DNA of 64,000 bases from Sabellastarte sp. h YS-2021 (taxonomy: Eukaryota; Annelida; Polychaeta; Sabellida; Sabellidae): positions 81,372,706-81,436,705 of the forward strand of contig OZ024934.1 in the NCBI GenBank assembly GCA_964017235.1, read 5' to 3'. The translations under genes and the position numbers were made by a program. Below the pieces are notes generated by a model that was not told where the DNA came from, did not search any database, and saw nothing but the letters and a program-made list of their open reading frames with translations. Below, in pieces: positions 34,543 to 46,189 of this stretch (within the stretch, counting starts at the first letter, position 1; each line of letters opens with the position of its first letter).

Positions 34543-35906
34543 ATAGGGATGCATGCTTTGCAATGACTTGTGGATTTGCTGCATCATTTACTACATAATT
34601 ATAATGCATTATCATTAAATAATCATATACCTTAAGTTAAAATTAGGAAATCCAGATGCAATGTAGCTGTATGTTGAGATGTAATTTTAAAATACCATAT
34701 TGTCCATACAGACTTCATGATTCAAAGTCATTTCGGCTTCAGGGTCATAGATTGGGAAGAGATTACCTGGGCTTCATTTTAACAGGAAGATTGGTCTTAT
34801 CATGCAAAGGTTGGACGAGATAGGTCGTATCACTGAGAAGATAAGTTGTAGCATACCAAAGACTAGTTGTAAGGCAGTTATGACTGAAATGAATGGTACC
34901 TGGCCAGTGAAGAAATGCTCTCTAATAGCCAAGATTATTAAACATATTCTCAATGGGCGTCTACAAATGCAATTGACAGTCATTAATATAAAGATAAATA
35001 ATAGAACAAATAAAATTACGCTTGCAGCTACTTAATCCTTGCGGTTTGAGGGATATTCGTGGCAGTGGAGAAGAAGCATTATGTTTTCATAAATGATAAA
35101 CGTCCAGAGCCAAAGTCCTTGAGATTTTTATTCTGTGAACTTTCTCGCAAAATTGGGATTACATTAGAAAATATTCCAGGAAATTTTTTTTCAACCATAA
35201 GAATCAAGAAATATATTTTAATACAGCTTTTCTCGAATAATCCCTTCATGCATGTGAATAAGTAAAATACTAGTGTTATCTTTCTTTCTGTACAGATATT
35301 GTATCCAATTTACACCATCATTACGTTTAGAATTGTATTCTAAGAGTATTTCTTAGCATATACGTTTTTTCTCTTAGAAAATTATTGTTTTCTAAGAATA
35401 TTATCAGAACAAGAATAGTTTTAATTATTATTAATGTTTTATGATGTCGAACTTTTTACACTGATGACCTTTTTACATTATAGTTTGATTTTGAATTATG
35501 CTTTGCAACACGTTACGTTTTACAAGTTTACGTTTTACGGTACTTTACGTCTCGTGGTCCACAAAGATTTACCCAGCACATCATGGGACTGAAGTACTAT
35601 ACCAGACTTTTACACTAAATAATGTAATTTCTTTTACATTTAAACAAAAGCTGCATATTAACAAGAAGGATGCTTTAAACGTTTAAAACTTGCAGGACTC
35701 AAGTTGAAACCATATGTATTTAAGTTGAGTATAGAGCTCTGGCATGGTGCATTGTGTCATGACATAGTTAATACTAGACTTGCTCCAAGTCTTTGTATTT
35801 GTATCCATCAGTAACCTGAACAGTTTGTCAGGGCTGGCTGTTTCTCCAAAGGTCATACAGTACCCATATATTACACAAAAGACAAAAGGACTTTTAAGTT
35901 AATACT
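34543..35906. other. Stretch with a repeat relic near its right end
   Basis: No supported gene. 35335-35420 contains several TTCTAAGAATA/TCTTAGAA-type complementary words, like the MITE at 42385-42777. 35780-35895 is the inverted relative of 30500-30705. Confidence 0.45.
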
Positions 35907-36343
35907 AGACATGGTTACGTCGGCTCCACTTTACTTGCGTGTAGAACCGTGGCATGACCCCGCATAAAACTGGAGATTTGCTTCAAATAACAAACACCTA
36001 CAGATGGGTTCACCAAAGTATTTGCACGACTGTTTTCTTACATTCCCCTTCAACATTCAAACATAACTGACTGAATATCAATGTCATTTACCCATTTTCA
36101 AAATGTTTTTGAAGATTATTTCAGAAAATCCAGAAAATTGAAAATGTTCTTTCATTGTAAAGTTGTGTGAAATCCCTCATAATCTCTGTGCCCTTCCATC
36201 AAATTGGTTGTTTTTAACTGTATAAAATCAAATTTAACCATTTATCTAGTTTAATTTAACAGGAAAGCCTTTTGTGCAAATAGTTTTATGTGGGATCGTG
36301 CCATATGGCTTTACACGCATGTAGAACCGACGTAACCATGTCT
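35907..36343. mobile_element. 437-bp MITE with about 62-bp inverted repeats
   Basis: AGACATGGTTACGTCGG at 35907 is mirrored by CCGACGTAACCATGTCT ending at 36343. The inverted homology extends about 62 bp inward (ACGCGTGTA/TAGAACC, GCCATATGG, CGATCCCACATAAAACT type words) with small gaps. The interior is AT-rich and non-coding. The target duplication is not clear. Confidence 0.8.
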
Positions 36344-37277
36344 GAGGTAAAATACTTGAACAATGCAGCAGTGTATTGAAATGTCCTGATGACACTACAG
36401 GCAGTGTTTCGGTAACTAAAGAGGACATTCAAAATCAAGGCAGATTACTGTACTGCCTGTATGTGAGACTGGAGTGGGCACATCTATAAAAGATTTTGCA
36501 ACTGACATTGAACACCCACCCCTTCTGTAACTAGAAACTCTTCTCACGGACCTGTATGTTTCTAGAATTACAGGTCCGGATGTCATGCAACCAAAGAAAA
36601 CTCTTCTTCTTTTTCTTTGGAATTGCCATAATTCACGAGATTTTACTTTTAACATAAACCATCTATTCTTCAGTGCCTGCCTCTTGGTCAATTTTTAAAA
36701 CCCAATATTGATTTAATCTACAATAAAATACGAGGAAAAGGAGGGGGTCGTTGTTCACTGTACCGTGGGGAGAAGATACGGTTAAGCTACTGTAAAAGTA
36801 CAGAAGAGTCACAGAAACATTACGACATACAACTTGACTAGGGACGCAGAAAGACACAGCATGACACAAATGACATGAAAAGTAGCAGAACAGCTAGTGC
36901 ATAACAGAAATGAATGAACACCTTGGCCAGTCATGGCCGTTTGTTGGAGAGGACGTTCATACCGCGCTAATTTTTAAGAGTTTAAAAGTTTCATTTAAGC
37001 CAGTTACCAACTTGAGTTATAGCATATATTAAATTACACCTGAGAGTTTTTCTTTTGTTAAAAGTGTCTAATATCTTTCACTATTGGCCACTTTGTGATT
37101 CTGACCATAAAAAGAAGTCTTTTAGCACATTTCCAAAGAAACCCTTTTACATTTGTTTCAACTAGAATGATCATGAAAACCGAAAAAAAATACACACCAG
37201 GAATATATAAATGAAAATTGATGTTGTTAAACAACATTCTAGAAATTATAAATTAAGGAGGATGTGTAATTTAAATA
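36344..37277. other. Stretch without a recognised feature
   Basis: No supported gene or repeat seen. Confidence 0.45.
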
Positions 37278-37398
37278 GGTTAATGGTCTCGTAAGTGTCC
37301 AATATTGGAAAATAATGAGCTGTTGACTCGGTCCCTTCGATCGGCACCTCGTTAACAGTCCATTATTTTCCAATATTGGACACTTACTTGGCCAATAT
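37278..37398. repeat. Foldback palindrome (AAGTGTCCAATATTGGAAAA)
   Basis: Arms of about 55 bp at 37278-37334 and 37344-37398 face each other across about 10 bp. The central GTAAGTGTCCAATATTGG part is perfectly inverted, and the inner TGTTGACTCGGTCCC part is imperfect. It would form a long cruciform or hairpin. Non-coding. Confidence 0.85.
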
Positions 37399-37459
37399 AA
37401 CGTATACGTATCTAGCATACTGGCACCTTGCAGGGAAATCACAAGACTTTCAAATGACC

Positions 37460-37631
37460 TCATGTGGGAAAGCTGGTAGCAGTTTGCTGTTGGTCGGCAG
37501 TTTACAGTACAAAACTTTGACCAACTGTATGTACTGGTTCCTTCTACCCTTCCAACTTCTCGTCAACATTTAACTGATAAGGTTATAGGCGTGACTTAAA
37601 GTTAAAACACCAAATAAATGAATAAATAAAA
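37460..37631 (+). repeat. SINE family B copy, 5'-truncated
   Basis: Starts at TGTGGGAAAGCTGG and contains GGCAGTTTACAGTAC, TTGACCAACTGTATGTACTGG and the tail GACTTAAAGTTAAAACACCA(AATA)n. It matches 55877-56101 without the tRNA-like head. Confidence 0.75.
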
Positions 37632-37860
37632 TGGGGAAAACACATGCAAAAGCTGTTGCTTAATATACATCAATGAACTTGGCGCTTAGATTGACAAAAG
37701 CCAGAACATTCAGCAAGAATTGGTCATCATATGTAACACCTGTACGCTTCCAGTGCTGTATCAATGCCATATATGGTAACCAAAATGACGCTGGACTTTA
37801 ATCAAATTATTATATTTTTTTCTGGAATTTCCGTACGCCAATTTTGAGATTTCTGTCAAG

Positions 37861-37862
<2 letters not shown>

Positions 37863-37891
<29 letters not shown>
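37863..37891 (+). repeat. Poly-G tract of 29
   Basis: An uninterrupted run of 29 G followed by CTG. Such runs form G-quadruplex structures and are also prone to sequencing and assembly error. Shorter runs occur at 34487-34499 and 47711-47727, with a C run at 56754-56770. Confidence 0.95.
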
Positions 37892-37892
<1 letters not shown>

Positions 37893-38419
37893 TGATACAA
37901 GTATAAATTTGATTATCGCCCGTTAAAAGCTCTGTAAAAGGGTAATACTGATAGTGATTTTTTGCGGTTGAAGTCTATTTATAGCTTGAGTTTTTTTGTC
38001 AATGCTGATTTTCATCAATGGGAATTCACGTAATTGCATTCAAAAACAAACACAAATTCCCCAAACTTTTCCATGAAGTTTTCCATGACTGATGTTTTAC
38101 AAAAGAGTTAAAGATCTGATGAAAACTACCTTTTTACTGCATGTTGTCCTTTGTACTGGTGTATGCTTTGTTGACATAATTAGATGGCTCACTGTCTTCC
38201 TGTATTGCATTATTTGCCTCAGATTTCCTATATTTGATGTCAGTCGTGAGACACAATAAGATACATTATGATGTTATACCTCATCCCCACGTGTGACTTA
38301 CTGTTAGAGCTAAGTGATTTATTTATATCTCGGGAGGCTTCTATGACTATTCCTGTTGAAAAAGGGTAAAAAACTGGCAAAACATGTAACTTGTCTAGAG
38401 TGAAAGATTGACCTTACAA
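37892..38419. other. Stretch without a recognised feature
   Basis: No supported gene or repeat seen. Confidence 0.45.
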
Positions 38420-39050
38420 CCTGGGACTGTATTCATGAAAGGTCTCAAGTCTTAGCCAAATCTCAGCTGAGATTCTGCTTAAGTTGAAATTCATAAAAGA
38501 AATCTCAGCTGAGACCAAAATCTCAGACATGCTTGAATCTGGACCAATCAAAACTGATGTAACATTTTGTTGAGATTAGTGGAAAGTATACACATTTATA
38601 TTTTACCACTCTACCATATATACTCACATTTTAGAATATTTTCAATCAGACAAAACTATAATTTGTACTGACATTCAAAAGAACTAATTATAACAGCAAA
38701 ACAAGCCACTCATGTAAATTTTTAATGTAAATGTTTACTGTTATTTTTGTACAAACTCTTAATATATATTCATATTTTGTGTTACAAGTTAAATAATATG
38801 TCAAACTTCACTATTTTCATTTTGTTTTGTGACTTTTTATTACTTATACTCTATTTTATGAAAACTTAAGTCACCTCCTAGGCAGTCTTAGATTTGAGAC
38901 CAAATCTGAGAAAAATCTTAGCCTGAGATCCTTTGTGAATACCAGCTGAGCAAAAGGTCTCAAATCTGAGAAAAATCTAAAAAAAATCTTAGATTTGAGA
39001 CCAAAATCTCAGATTTGAGACTTGAGACCTTTTGTGAATCCGGCCCCAGG
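38420..39050. mobile_element. MITE 1 of a back-to-back pair (GGTCTCAAG termini)
   Basis: The left terminus CCTGGGACTGTATTCATGAA followed by AGGTCTCAAGTC is mirrored by GACTTGAGACCT...GAATCCGGCCCCAGG at 39050, an inverted repeat of about 31 bp. Internally it holds many AATCTCAGCTGAGATT and TCTTAGATTTGAGACC palindromic words, concentrated near the two ends, with an AT-rich centre. No coding capacity. Confidence 0.75.
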
Positions 39051-39640
39051 GGCCATATTCATAAAGAGATCTTAAATCTGAGACAAAAAATAGTCTCAGC
39101 TTTGAGATTTGGTCTCAGCTGAGACCAAGTGTCAACTTTGTATTCACAAACAGGTTCTCAGCTGAGACCAAGCTGAGACCATTCTCAAGTCTTTCCAATG
39201 TAAACAAACCTTAAACTTGCAAATGTATCCAACATTTTTTTAAAGATCAATAGTTTTTGTGTGTTTTAATTCTTAACAAAATTATACTGTCTATTAAAAT
39301 AAAAATAAATAGAAAATTGTGTCAACTGTTTTTAAAAGTTTTTATGTCACATGATCTACTTCTTTGTCGCTATGCAGTCAGAAAACTCTGTTGAAAAGTG
39401 TCTCAAAGTAAGGTACTTTTGAAACCAAAGTTTGGGCTATCCGTTGTTACAAAAGTTTAGGCCAAGTATTATATATGTTGTACATATTTCTACTTTACAT
39501 TAAGCTGAGACTAAATTTGGTCTCAACTATTATGTGAATAGAAACAAGTTTGAGACCAAAAACAGTCTCAGATTTGAGACCAAAACTTGAGATTTGAGAC
39601 AAAGTTTGTTCTCAGCAAGTTTTATGAATATTGGCCCAGG
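39046..39640. mobile_element. MITE 2 of a back-to-back pair (GGGCCATATTCATAAA termini)
   Basis: Starts CCAGGGGCCATATTCATAAA and ends TTTATGAATATTGGCCCAGG. GTCTCAGCTGAGACC-type palindromes are stacked near each end. It shares CCAGG with the end of MITE 1, so the two elements abut or overlap by a few bases. The same terminal word appears at the right end of the unrelated-looking MITE at 42385-42777. Confidence 0.75.
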
Positions 39641-42131
39641 ACTACATTAACTAGGGAGTCAAACTTCTGAGGATGGAACTGGGTTAAAAATCATCCAGTG
39701 GGCCTCGGTGACCAGTTTGAGTGTCTTGAAACCCCAACTTTAACCTTCATATAATCCATCGGTAAGTATGATTTCTCATATCTGTCAGCCCACATACTAT
39801 TAGGCTGATAATAGACAGTAAATTGTTTTATTTTTTAGTTAAGTGTCCCTTAAAATGGGAAGCTTGTTGGATTTTGCCCCCGTTTTCAGACAGCCTACAC
39901 TGCTGCAGTTGTTTCTGGGTTCAATATTTCCCTCTATATAAGGTCTATCAAAATATTTTTTGTAGTTATCATCTACAGGGGTCGAACTTTTGACAGGTAA
40001 GAATTAGGCCTTTATCAAGGTCACATGATCCCCCCCAAATTTTTTGTACTTCCTTTCCATCAGATTTTCTTGGAATTTACAACATATAGATCAACTAAAG
40101 TAGATTAGATTATTGTTTAGTGAAAAGAACATGCTAAAATTGACTCATTTGGGAATATATTGAGTGTATCTACTCACATTTAAAGGACCTTACACAGGAG
40201 CCCCCCCCCATTCCATAGTCCAACTGGTTTAAAATGTTATTGAAGTACAAAGATTGGGTTTACAGCTTCAAAAGTTGCATCTTCATGTCAAGGTAACCTT
40301 AAAATTAGCCATGTTAGGGGTCTTTGGTATACCCTATACAGCCAGAGGAGTTTTGTAAAATGTCAAATATCTCATTTAATTTTTGAAGTTTGGAATGTAT
40401 TGGGAGGAAACAGGAAACCATAGCCTGGGATTTCAAAAATCAGATAAAAAATGCTTCAGGACTATTCACACCTAGTGATGTGATTTTTTTGCCCTTTCTT
40501 GCCTTTCAGGGTCAATTCGATAACCCAAAATTGTCTGATTTCCATGCATTGATTAATATATCATTTACTATTGCTTTTACAGCTTTGGGATTGTTTTGAA
40601 AGATTACAGGAAAATATGGCCTGAGAATCCAAGGCCCCTAACACATTTGTCCCAGATCCCTCTCTCATGGTAAAACTGGGGTCATAAAGTTCATTTTTCT
40701 TGTATTTTGTAGTGTATTTGAATAAATATTGCCTAGAATCGAGTAAAACTTTATACAATTATTCTTTTGCACTATTGATGTGGCACTTTGCACCCTGCTT
40801 GTATTTTCAGGTCAATTCTATGATCACAAAAGGTTAAGATTGTCACTTATAGCTAATAACCTCATTTATTATTGTGATTAGAGCTTTGGGATGTTTTAGG
40901 AGGTTATAGCAAATCATAAACATTATAAAGCATATAAAACACCTGATGTGTAAAAACTAGTTATTAATATTTTATGTATTCATTAGCCTTTATCTTTACT
41001 ATTTCTGCTTTATTGTTCTTTGTTTTATTTGCTTTGGGACACTTTGTTTTTGTGTTGGTAAAATCCTTTCCTCTAGTTAATATTGTGACAGATATGGACA
41101 AAAAAAAAAAAATTGCCTGGCCTAATCAGCTGTTTATAAATGTCATTCATTCAAATCATGCCTAGTTCTGTCCTTCATTCAAATGAACCAACACTCACCT
41201 GTGACATCACAGGTAAGGGTGGCTGTCATGACAATAATTCATAATAATGTCATAATTTCTCCGGAAATATTCTGACCATCTTCCAGGTGATCGTGTATGA
41301 TCTGTGGATTCTTCAAATTCATTGGTCCAGGAGTCCTGGTATCTCACCACTAGGTCACCGAGTACTGTCAATACATCATTGCAGGGAAGCTTCAAATATA
41401 AAATTTTATCTCAAAAATGAATAGTGCAAACTATACATTCAACTTTTACTTTACTTAAATAATAGTAACAGATGTTAGTTGAGATATTTTCTGTGAAATA
41501 ATATTGAAAGTTGACACTTTTAATGTTGATATTGAGATGAAGAACTATTTCTGGTGTGGTTATTTCCATTTAGAAAGTTTTCCATTTTTGTCTTGAAATC
41601 TGCATGGACCTGGTCCATTATTGCCCACTTGTCTTGAATATATATGATTTTATTTTATTTAGAAGACTACAAAATGTTGATCTCTCATGAATGAACAAAC
41701 AAAAGAATGAATTAATGAATGAATGAATGGATGGATGGATGGATGGATGGATGGATGGATAAATGGATGGACAGGCTGCAGCTCTGACTAATTTTGAATT
41801 AAAATTTTTTAAAAAGTTGTAAAAATCATTTTTCTCTCAAATATAGAGTTCAGTTTGCTCTGGACTGCAAACTGAAAAAAAACAAGATGTAATAACATCA
41901 GGCAGTTGGATTATCATGCCATTGAAAATTGAATTTGGTTCTATTGTTCTATTGATGTATTTCTTTTTTATATTATCAAGGGATAAATATTTGCAGTTCG
42001 TAAAGCTGGAAACAAACACTTATTGTTGACTAAACAGTGTACTTAATTTGCTCCTCATTTTTGATTTGAGGAAATTGCACCTTCAGTCACATCTTGTCAG
42101 TGAGAATGTTGGTAACCTGTGGTTTCATTAC
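39641..42131. other. Stretch with only scraps of repeats
   Basis: A SINE family A tail scrap lies near 39725. There is no supported gene. A 62-codon minus-strand frame at 41207-41395 is discussed among rejected items. Confidence 0.45.
41706..41770. repeat. (ATGA)n/(ATGG)n microsatellite
   Basis: Tetranucleotide array, GAAT units passing into GATG units, about 60 bp. Confidence 0.9.
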
Positions 42132-42355
42132 AGTAAGAAATCTAAAATTCGCCACATATCTGAAATTCGCCACATGTGGAAATACTAACAATAATAATGA
42201 ATTGAGATAAGATTTGTTGAATATACAGTAAATCAAGACTTTTTGAACTGAAATATACCAAGTTTAAGACAAATCATCATTTTCTTCATAGAATTAATTG
42301 AGGTTTCAGTGGTGGCAAATTTTAGATTTCTGGTGAAATTTACATTTCTTACTCT
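42132..42355. mobile_element. Short MITE, AGTAAGAAATCTAAAATTCGCCAC family
   Basis: AGTAAGAAATCTAAAATTCG CCAC at the left faces GTGGCAAATTTTAGATTTC and ATTTCTTACT at the right. The inner GAAATTCGCCAC/GGTGAAATTT words are also complementary. About 224 bp, non-coding. Related termini bound the 2.1-kb element at 50660-52814 and the MITE at 63236-63472. Confidence 0.75.
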
Positions 42356-42384
42356 CTCTGGAGAGCTTAAATTACTCGCTACTG

Positions 42385-42777
42385 TCTGGATCCATTTTCA
42401 CAACAGTATTCTTAAGATTTAATAAGAATTGTAAAAAAAATATTAAGAATAAGAATTGGAAAAAAATATAAAGAATAAGAACTTTTAAATCCTTAATAAT
42501 TTGTTGAATTCCTTAAAGATAATGATGACAAATTGGATAGAATAGCTGTATGGAAAACAAGTAACATTTGTATTTTACTTGTTAATCCAAATGTAGATAC
42601 TAGTTGTGGAAGAGCTGCAATCAAAAAAAATCCACTATTATGGCAATTTTAAAAAGTTCTTATTCTCAGATTTACTATTTGTTCTCAGAACTTTCTCAAA
42701 GAAAATCCCTATTCTCTAAGAAATTCTTACAGTGACAGTATTCTAGGAATAGGACTATCATTGAATATGGGCCCAGG
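42385..42777. mobile_element. MITE with ATATTCA...GGGCCC terminus
   Basis: The right end is TTGAATATGGGCCCAGG; the left end GGATCCATTTTCACAA is its imperfect complement. The interior has repeated AAGAATAAGAATT words and inverted AGTTCTTATTCTC words. About 390 bp, non-coding. The terminus resembles those at 39046 and 39640. Confidence 0.55.
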
Positions 42778-43009
42778 AGTTAAATACCATTTTTTGTAAA
42801 AGGAAACAAAGGATCGGCACGACAGAACAGTTTGCAAGTATTTATACTGCAATATGCTTTCATTTCCGAGTGCATCCTTCTTCCAAGGCTCAATACCTCC
42901 GCTATTGTTTATGAGTACAAAAATAGAAAGTCCTTTAAAAATCCTTGATCCATTATTGGTTCCAAAACATCCCCAAAATTAAATCAGTTCTAGACCAAGT
43001 TTAAATCAG

Positions 43010-43145
43010 TGTTAGACCAAGATCCGTCAAGTGTAAAATTTGATGTAAATCTGTGCAGTAGTATTTTGCATAATTTTGCTAACAAATAAACAAGCAAAAA
43101 AAACACCAGAATCCAACCATGACATGACCTCATGGGCGGAGGTAA
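43010..43145. repeat. Fragment of the marine ACCTCC repeat
   Basis: AGATCCGTCAAGTGTAAAAT, TTTTGCTAACAAATAAACAA and CATGGGCGGAGGTAAT correspond to the inverted end of the family seen at 10767-11091. Confidence 0.5.
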
Positions 43146-45085
43146 TAGAGATTTGTTTGGTATCAACCATGGCAGTAATACTTACAAAGTGTACACTTTA
43201 TGGTTTGAATTGATACAAGTTTCAAATTAAGTTCCATTTTTTTAACTCTCTTTCAAGCCAGATATATTACATTAACTGTGACTCTTTTTGATATATCATA
43301 AGTTCCAAGTCAGCTGAAAAATTGTAACAATCATTTTGAAAGAAAAAATATTTAGAAAAATAGGACAAATAAACAGAGTATGATAATGAATGAGATAGAA
43401 GCCAATGTAACTGTGATAAATAGATTGATTTTTAAAGAGAATCTTGTTCTGGTTCAAATCCATATTTCATTTGGTTTAATTCGCATTTAGTTTAAACAAT
43501 ATTAGGGTAAGTAACACTTCAGATATAATTTGTTGCATTAATATTTTTGAAATAAATGTTTAAGTCAAATAATCCTAGCCAGGGTGCAAAACTGAGAAAA
43601 AGTTTAGACTTTTTGAAATCCAAGTTATACTTGGTTTATACCTTGGAATTTGGTACAATAATTCCTATATAACTAAGGCCCTCAATGTAATTTGTTGAGC
43701 CATTTATTATTTTCATATCAAAGTCTATCTGAAATTATGTACAGGTGTGCTAATTACTGATGTTTAAAATTATCTTTTTTTTTGTCAAAGATCCATCAGA
43801 TTATTGACTATTGGTATATTGAAGAAGTACGACTTTAACAATCAGTTAATAACTTGAAGGTATAAGTTGATTGAACTTGAATTAACAAATTAGTTACTTC
43901 AGTGTACAAGTTGCCAACTGGAATGTGTGAGTAAAAACATCTGAAAAAAGAAGAAAATTGGCAGTTCCAGGCTTCCGTAGTTGTGGCTTTCATTTGTTTA
44001 GTTAATGTTGCGGGCAAACTGATCATTATATAAATGTAGACGATAACACAAAACTACCCCATTGTATCATCCCTTCCATGCCCTTCTCTATCCCTCCCTG
44101 TACAGTGTCACTGGTATTGGATTCCATCAGGACTTGAATACCTGTAGAAAGCCGGACTAAAGCCCTCTTGGCTTTTTAAAACAATATCAAATATTAGGAG
44201 TGCTTTTGAGCTGGCTAGACCTGTCAGTGGCTGTAGTTTGCTGATTATTGACAGATGACTTAGCCTGTTCCCTCCCCGTCATCCGGCTTCGTGAGAAATT
44301 TGCCAATACCGCCTTTGCCAAAAAGCTACAGCCCAAGCAGAAATTAATATTTTATAACAATAAAATCAAATCAAACTTGTTACCTAGTAACAAAGTTTCA
44401 GTTTTTCAAGTTTTAAGACAATGACTTTAAACTGAAATCAAAGGCGATCTAGAGGATCTGGATCTCTTTATGTCCCGGGCTCAGCATGAAATTAAATCCG
44501 AGCGACATTGCCTGAATTTACTGTACCTTGGCCCTGTCTTAAAGAAGATGACGTAAATGAGGGAAGAGGGAGGTTTATAGTTTTTAAAATGGGTTGTAGA
44601 TTGTGTATAGTAGTATATGGTGCAGGGATGGTGTGTGTCCACTGTCTAACCGGTAATCTGAATTACACAGATTGCGTTTATATCAGTTTGTACAATTTTT
44701 AAAAAATATATGTAATCTATAACTTAATGGTACTGAAGATTAGTTTGATTGAGTGCAAACAAATATCAAAAATGAACTTATTCAATGAATGACATCAGCA
44801 ATTGCATTATATTTTGTGGGTTTTGGCTTCAGTTTTGATTGATCATGTTTAGAACTATCTCAACGCAAAGAAGACATTTTTCATGTTGCATAACAAAATG
44901 GAGTTTTCACGTGTTTACTTAAAATGTGTTATTGAGCAGAGAGTGTCATGTTTCTCTGTTATAAGTATTACTTTTTTTACATTTCTTGAAATGTCACCCA
45001 ATTCTTCCTCATCAAATGGTCCAAACATGTTTTGTCTCATTAATTGCCTCTAATTGGTAATGTTTCTTTTTTTATTCTTTTGCAG
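43146..45085. other. Stretch upstream of the candidate host exon
   Basis: No recognised repeat. If the downstream exon is real, this is probably intron, since that exon opens with a splice acceptor. A run of pyrimidines (TTTCTTTTTTTATTCTTTTGCAG) closes it. Confidence 0.4.
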
Positions 45086-45426
45086 GTACTTGCAGCTCAC
45101 AAGCCATTGACAATAATGATGAAACTCCTTTTTGTGAGGAGGACAAGATTGATGTTTGTCAAATGCAGACCTCATTGAAAGATGCAGCTTTTGGCTCTAT
45201 GAAAAATACTGTGTAGTATACAAAGGATAAATCGCGAGAGGGATACGTCTTCAAAAGAGGCTGTTCAGTGGGGGGCCCTGCACCTTGTTTTATTTGATGA
45301 GGCAAAGAGTGAAGGAGTCCTGACCATGTCAGTAGATTACAGTTTATGTGATTGAAAATTAAACTGGTTGTATTTAAACATCAGAAGGAGTATAAACCAC
45401 TACAAGAGGAGAGCAGAGATTGAGAC

Positions 45427-45526
45427 ATGGCTGAGCCGAGGTATTCTTACAAAGACTTTGCTCATCCCTCTTACCAAGAGGCCTTACAAGGACATAACAC
45501 CAGCATTCTCAGGCTAGTTAAAACAG
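45427..45526 (+). CDS. Candidate host gene: first coding exon (protein not recognised)
   Basis: A plausible exon runs 45086-45526. It opens after a polypyrimidine tract and TTTTGCAG (acceptor at 45085) and closes at AAACAG|GTAAGC (donor at 45527), both near consensus. Its first 341 bases have stops in all frames and look like 5' UTR. An ATG at 45427 in good context (GACATGG) opens 33 codons, MAEPRYSYKDFAHPSYQEAL continuing QGHNTSILRLVKT, and the exon ends in phase 1. Composition is unlike the neighbouring repeats and there is no transposon homology. I do not recognise the protein. No convincing next exon was found to the right edge, so the intron would exceed 18 kb and contain DIRS copy 2 in antisense. 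Confidence 0.5.
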
Positions 45527-46189
45527 GTAAGCTAAGAACTACAGTCAAGTGCTAAGTTGAATGTATTGGCAAGAATACTTATTGGGGATTTCCTCCAGTG
45601 TTCTGTTCATGTCAAGTCACAGTTGTTTCAGTCTTACTATACTTAAGTGTCTACAGCTGCTCCCTGTAGGCCAAAATTTAAGGTATCGGCTGTGAGTTAA
45701 ATATGAACTGTATGCAATAATATTGGAAGAAAAATGCTAGGATATCAATACATATATATATAGAGAGAGTGCTAGTCAGATGTGTGTTTATAACAGGATT
45801 GGTGACTTTAATATATCATCTTGACAAAACATGCAATCTTAAAAATCACATAGAAATGAGTTGCACAAGTCCTGTCGAAGATATTGGTGAGAATCTTTTG
45901 ACTACCACAGGGGCTATGTGTATATCTGGCTGAAAAACCTCTGTTCACGTAAACTGTGATGCTTCTATGTGACTAAATGTTTTAATCTTTCCACTATTGT
46001 TTTACCTTTTATTCAGCTATAGTATTATTTTGCCTAATTTAATTTACATATTATTGATTGCATTAATCCTATGTCTTTATAATAATATGGGATATGAACC
46101 TGAACTGAAATCTAATCTGTCTTGTTAAATGCGAGCTCTTATGAGGCTCACACTTCTAGGAATCACTTTTTCTTTCTTTTTTTTTGTCT
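45527..46189. other. Stretch after the candidate exon
   Basis: No supported feature; presumably intron. Confidence 0.4.

Noticed and set aside
34802..35035. 77-codon open frame MQRLDEIGRITEKI
   Set aside because: Reads plausibly as protein, but no family, splice sites or conservation evidence could be seen.
38420..39640. Regularly repeated GAGACC/GGTCTC words considered as a CRISPR-like array
   Set aside because: Words are in both orientations with irregular spacing, inside TIR-bounded elements of a eukaryotic genome.
41207..41395. 62-codon minus-strand open frame with exon-like composition (LGDLVVRYQDSWTNEFEES) and a TCACAG|GTGAGT donor-like sequence beyond it
   Set aside because: The stop codon precedes the donor, the acceptor is weak and I recognise no family, so there is too little to call an exon.
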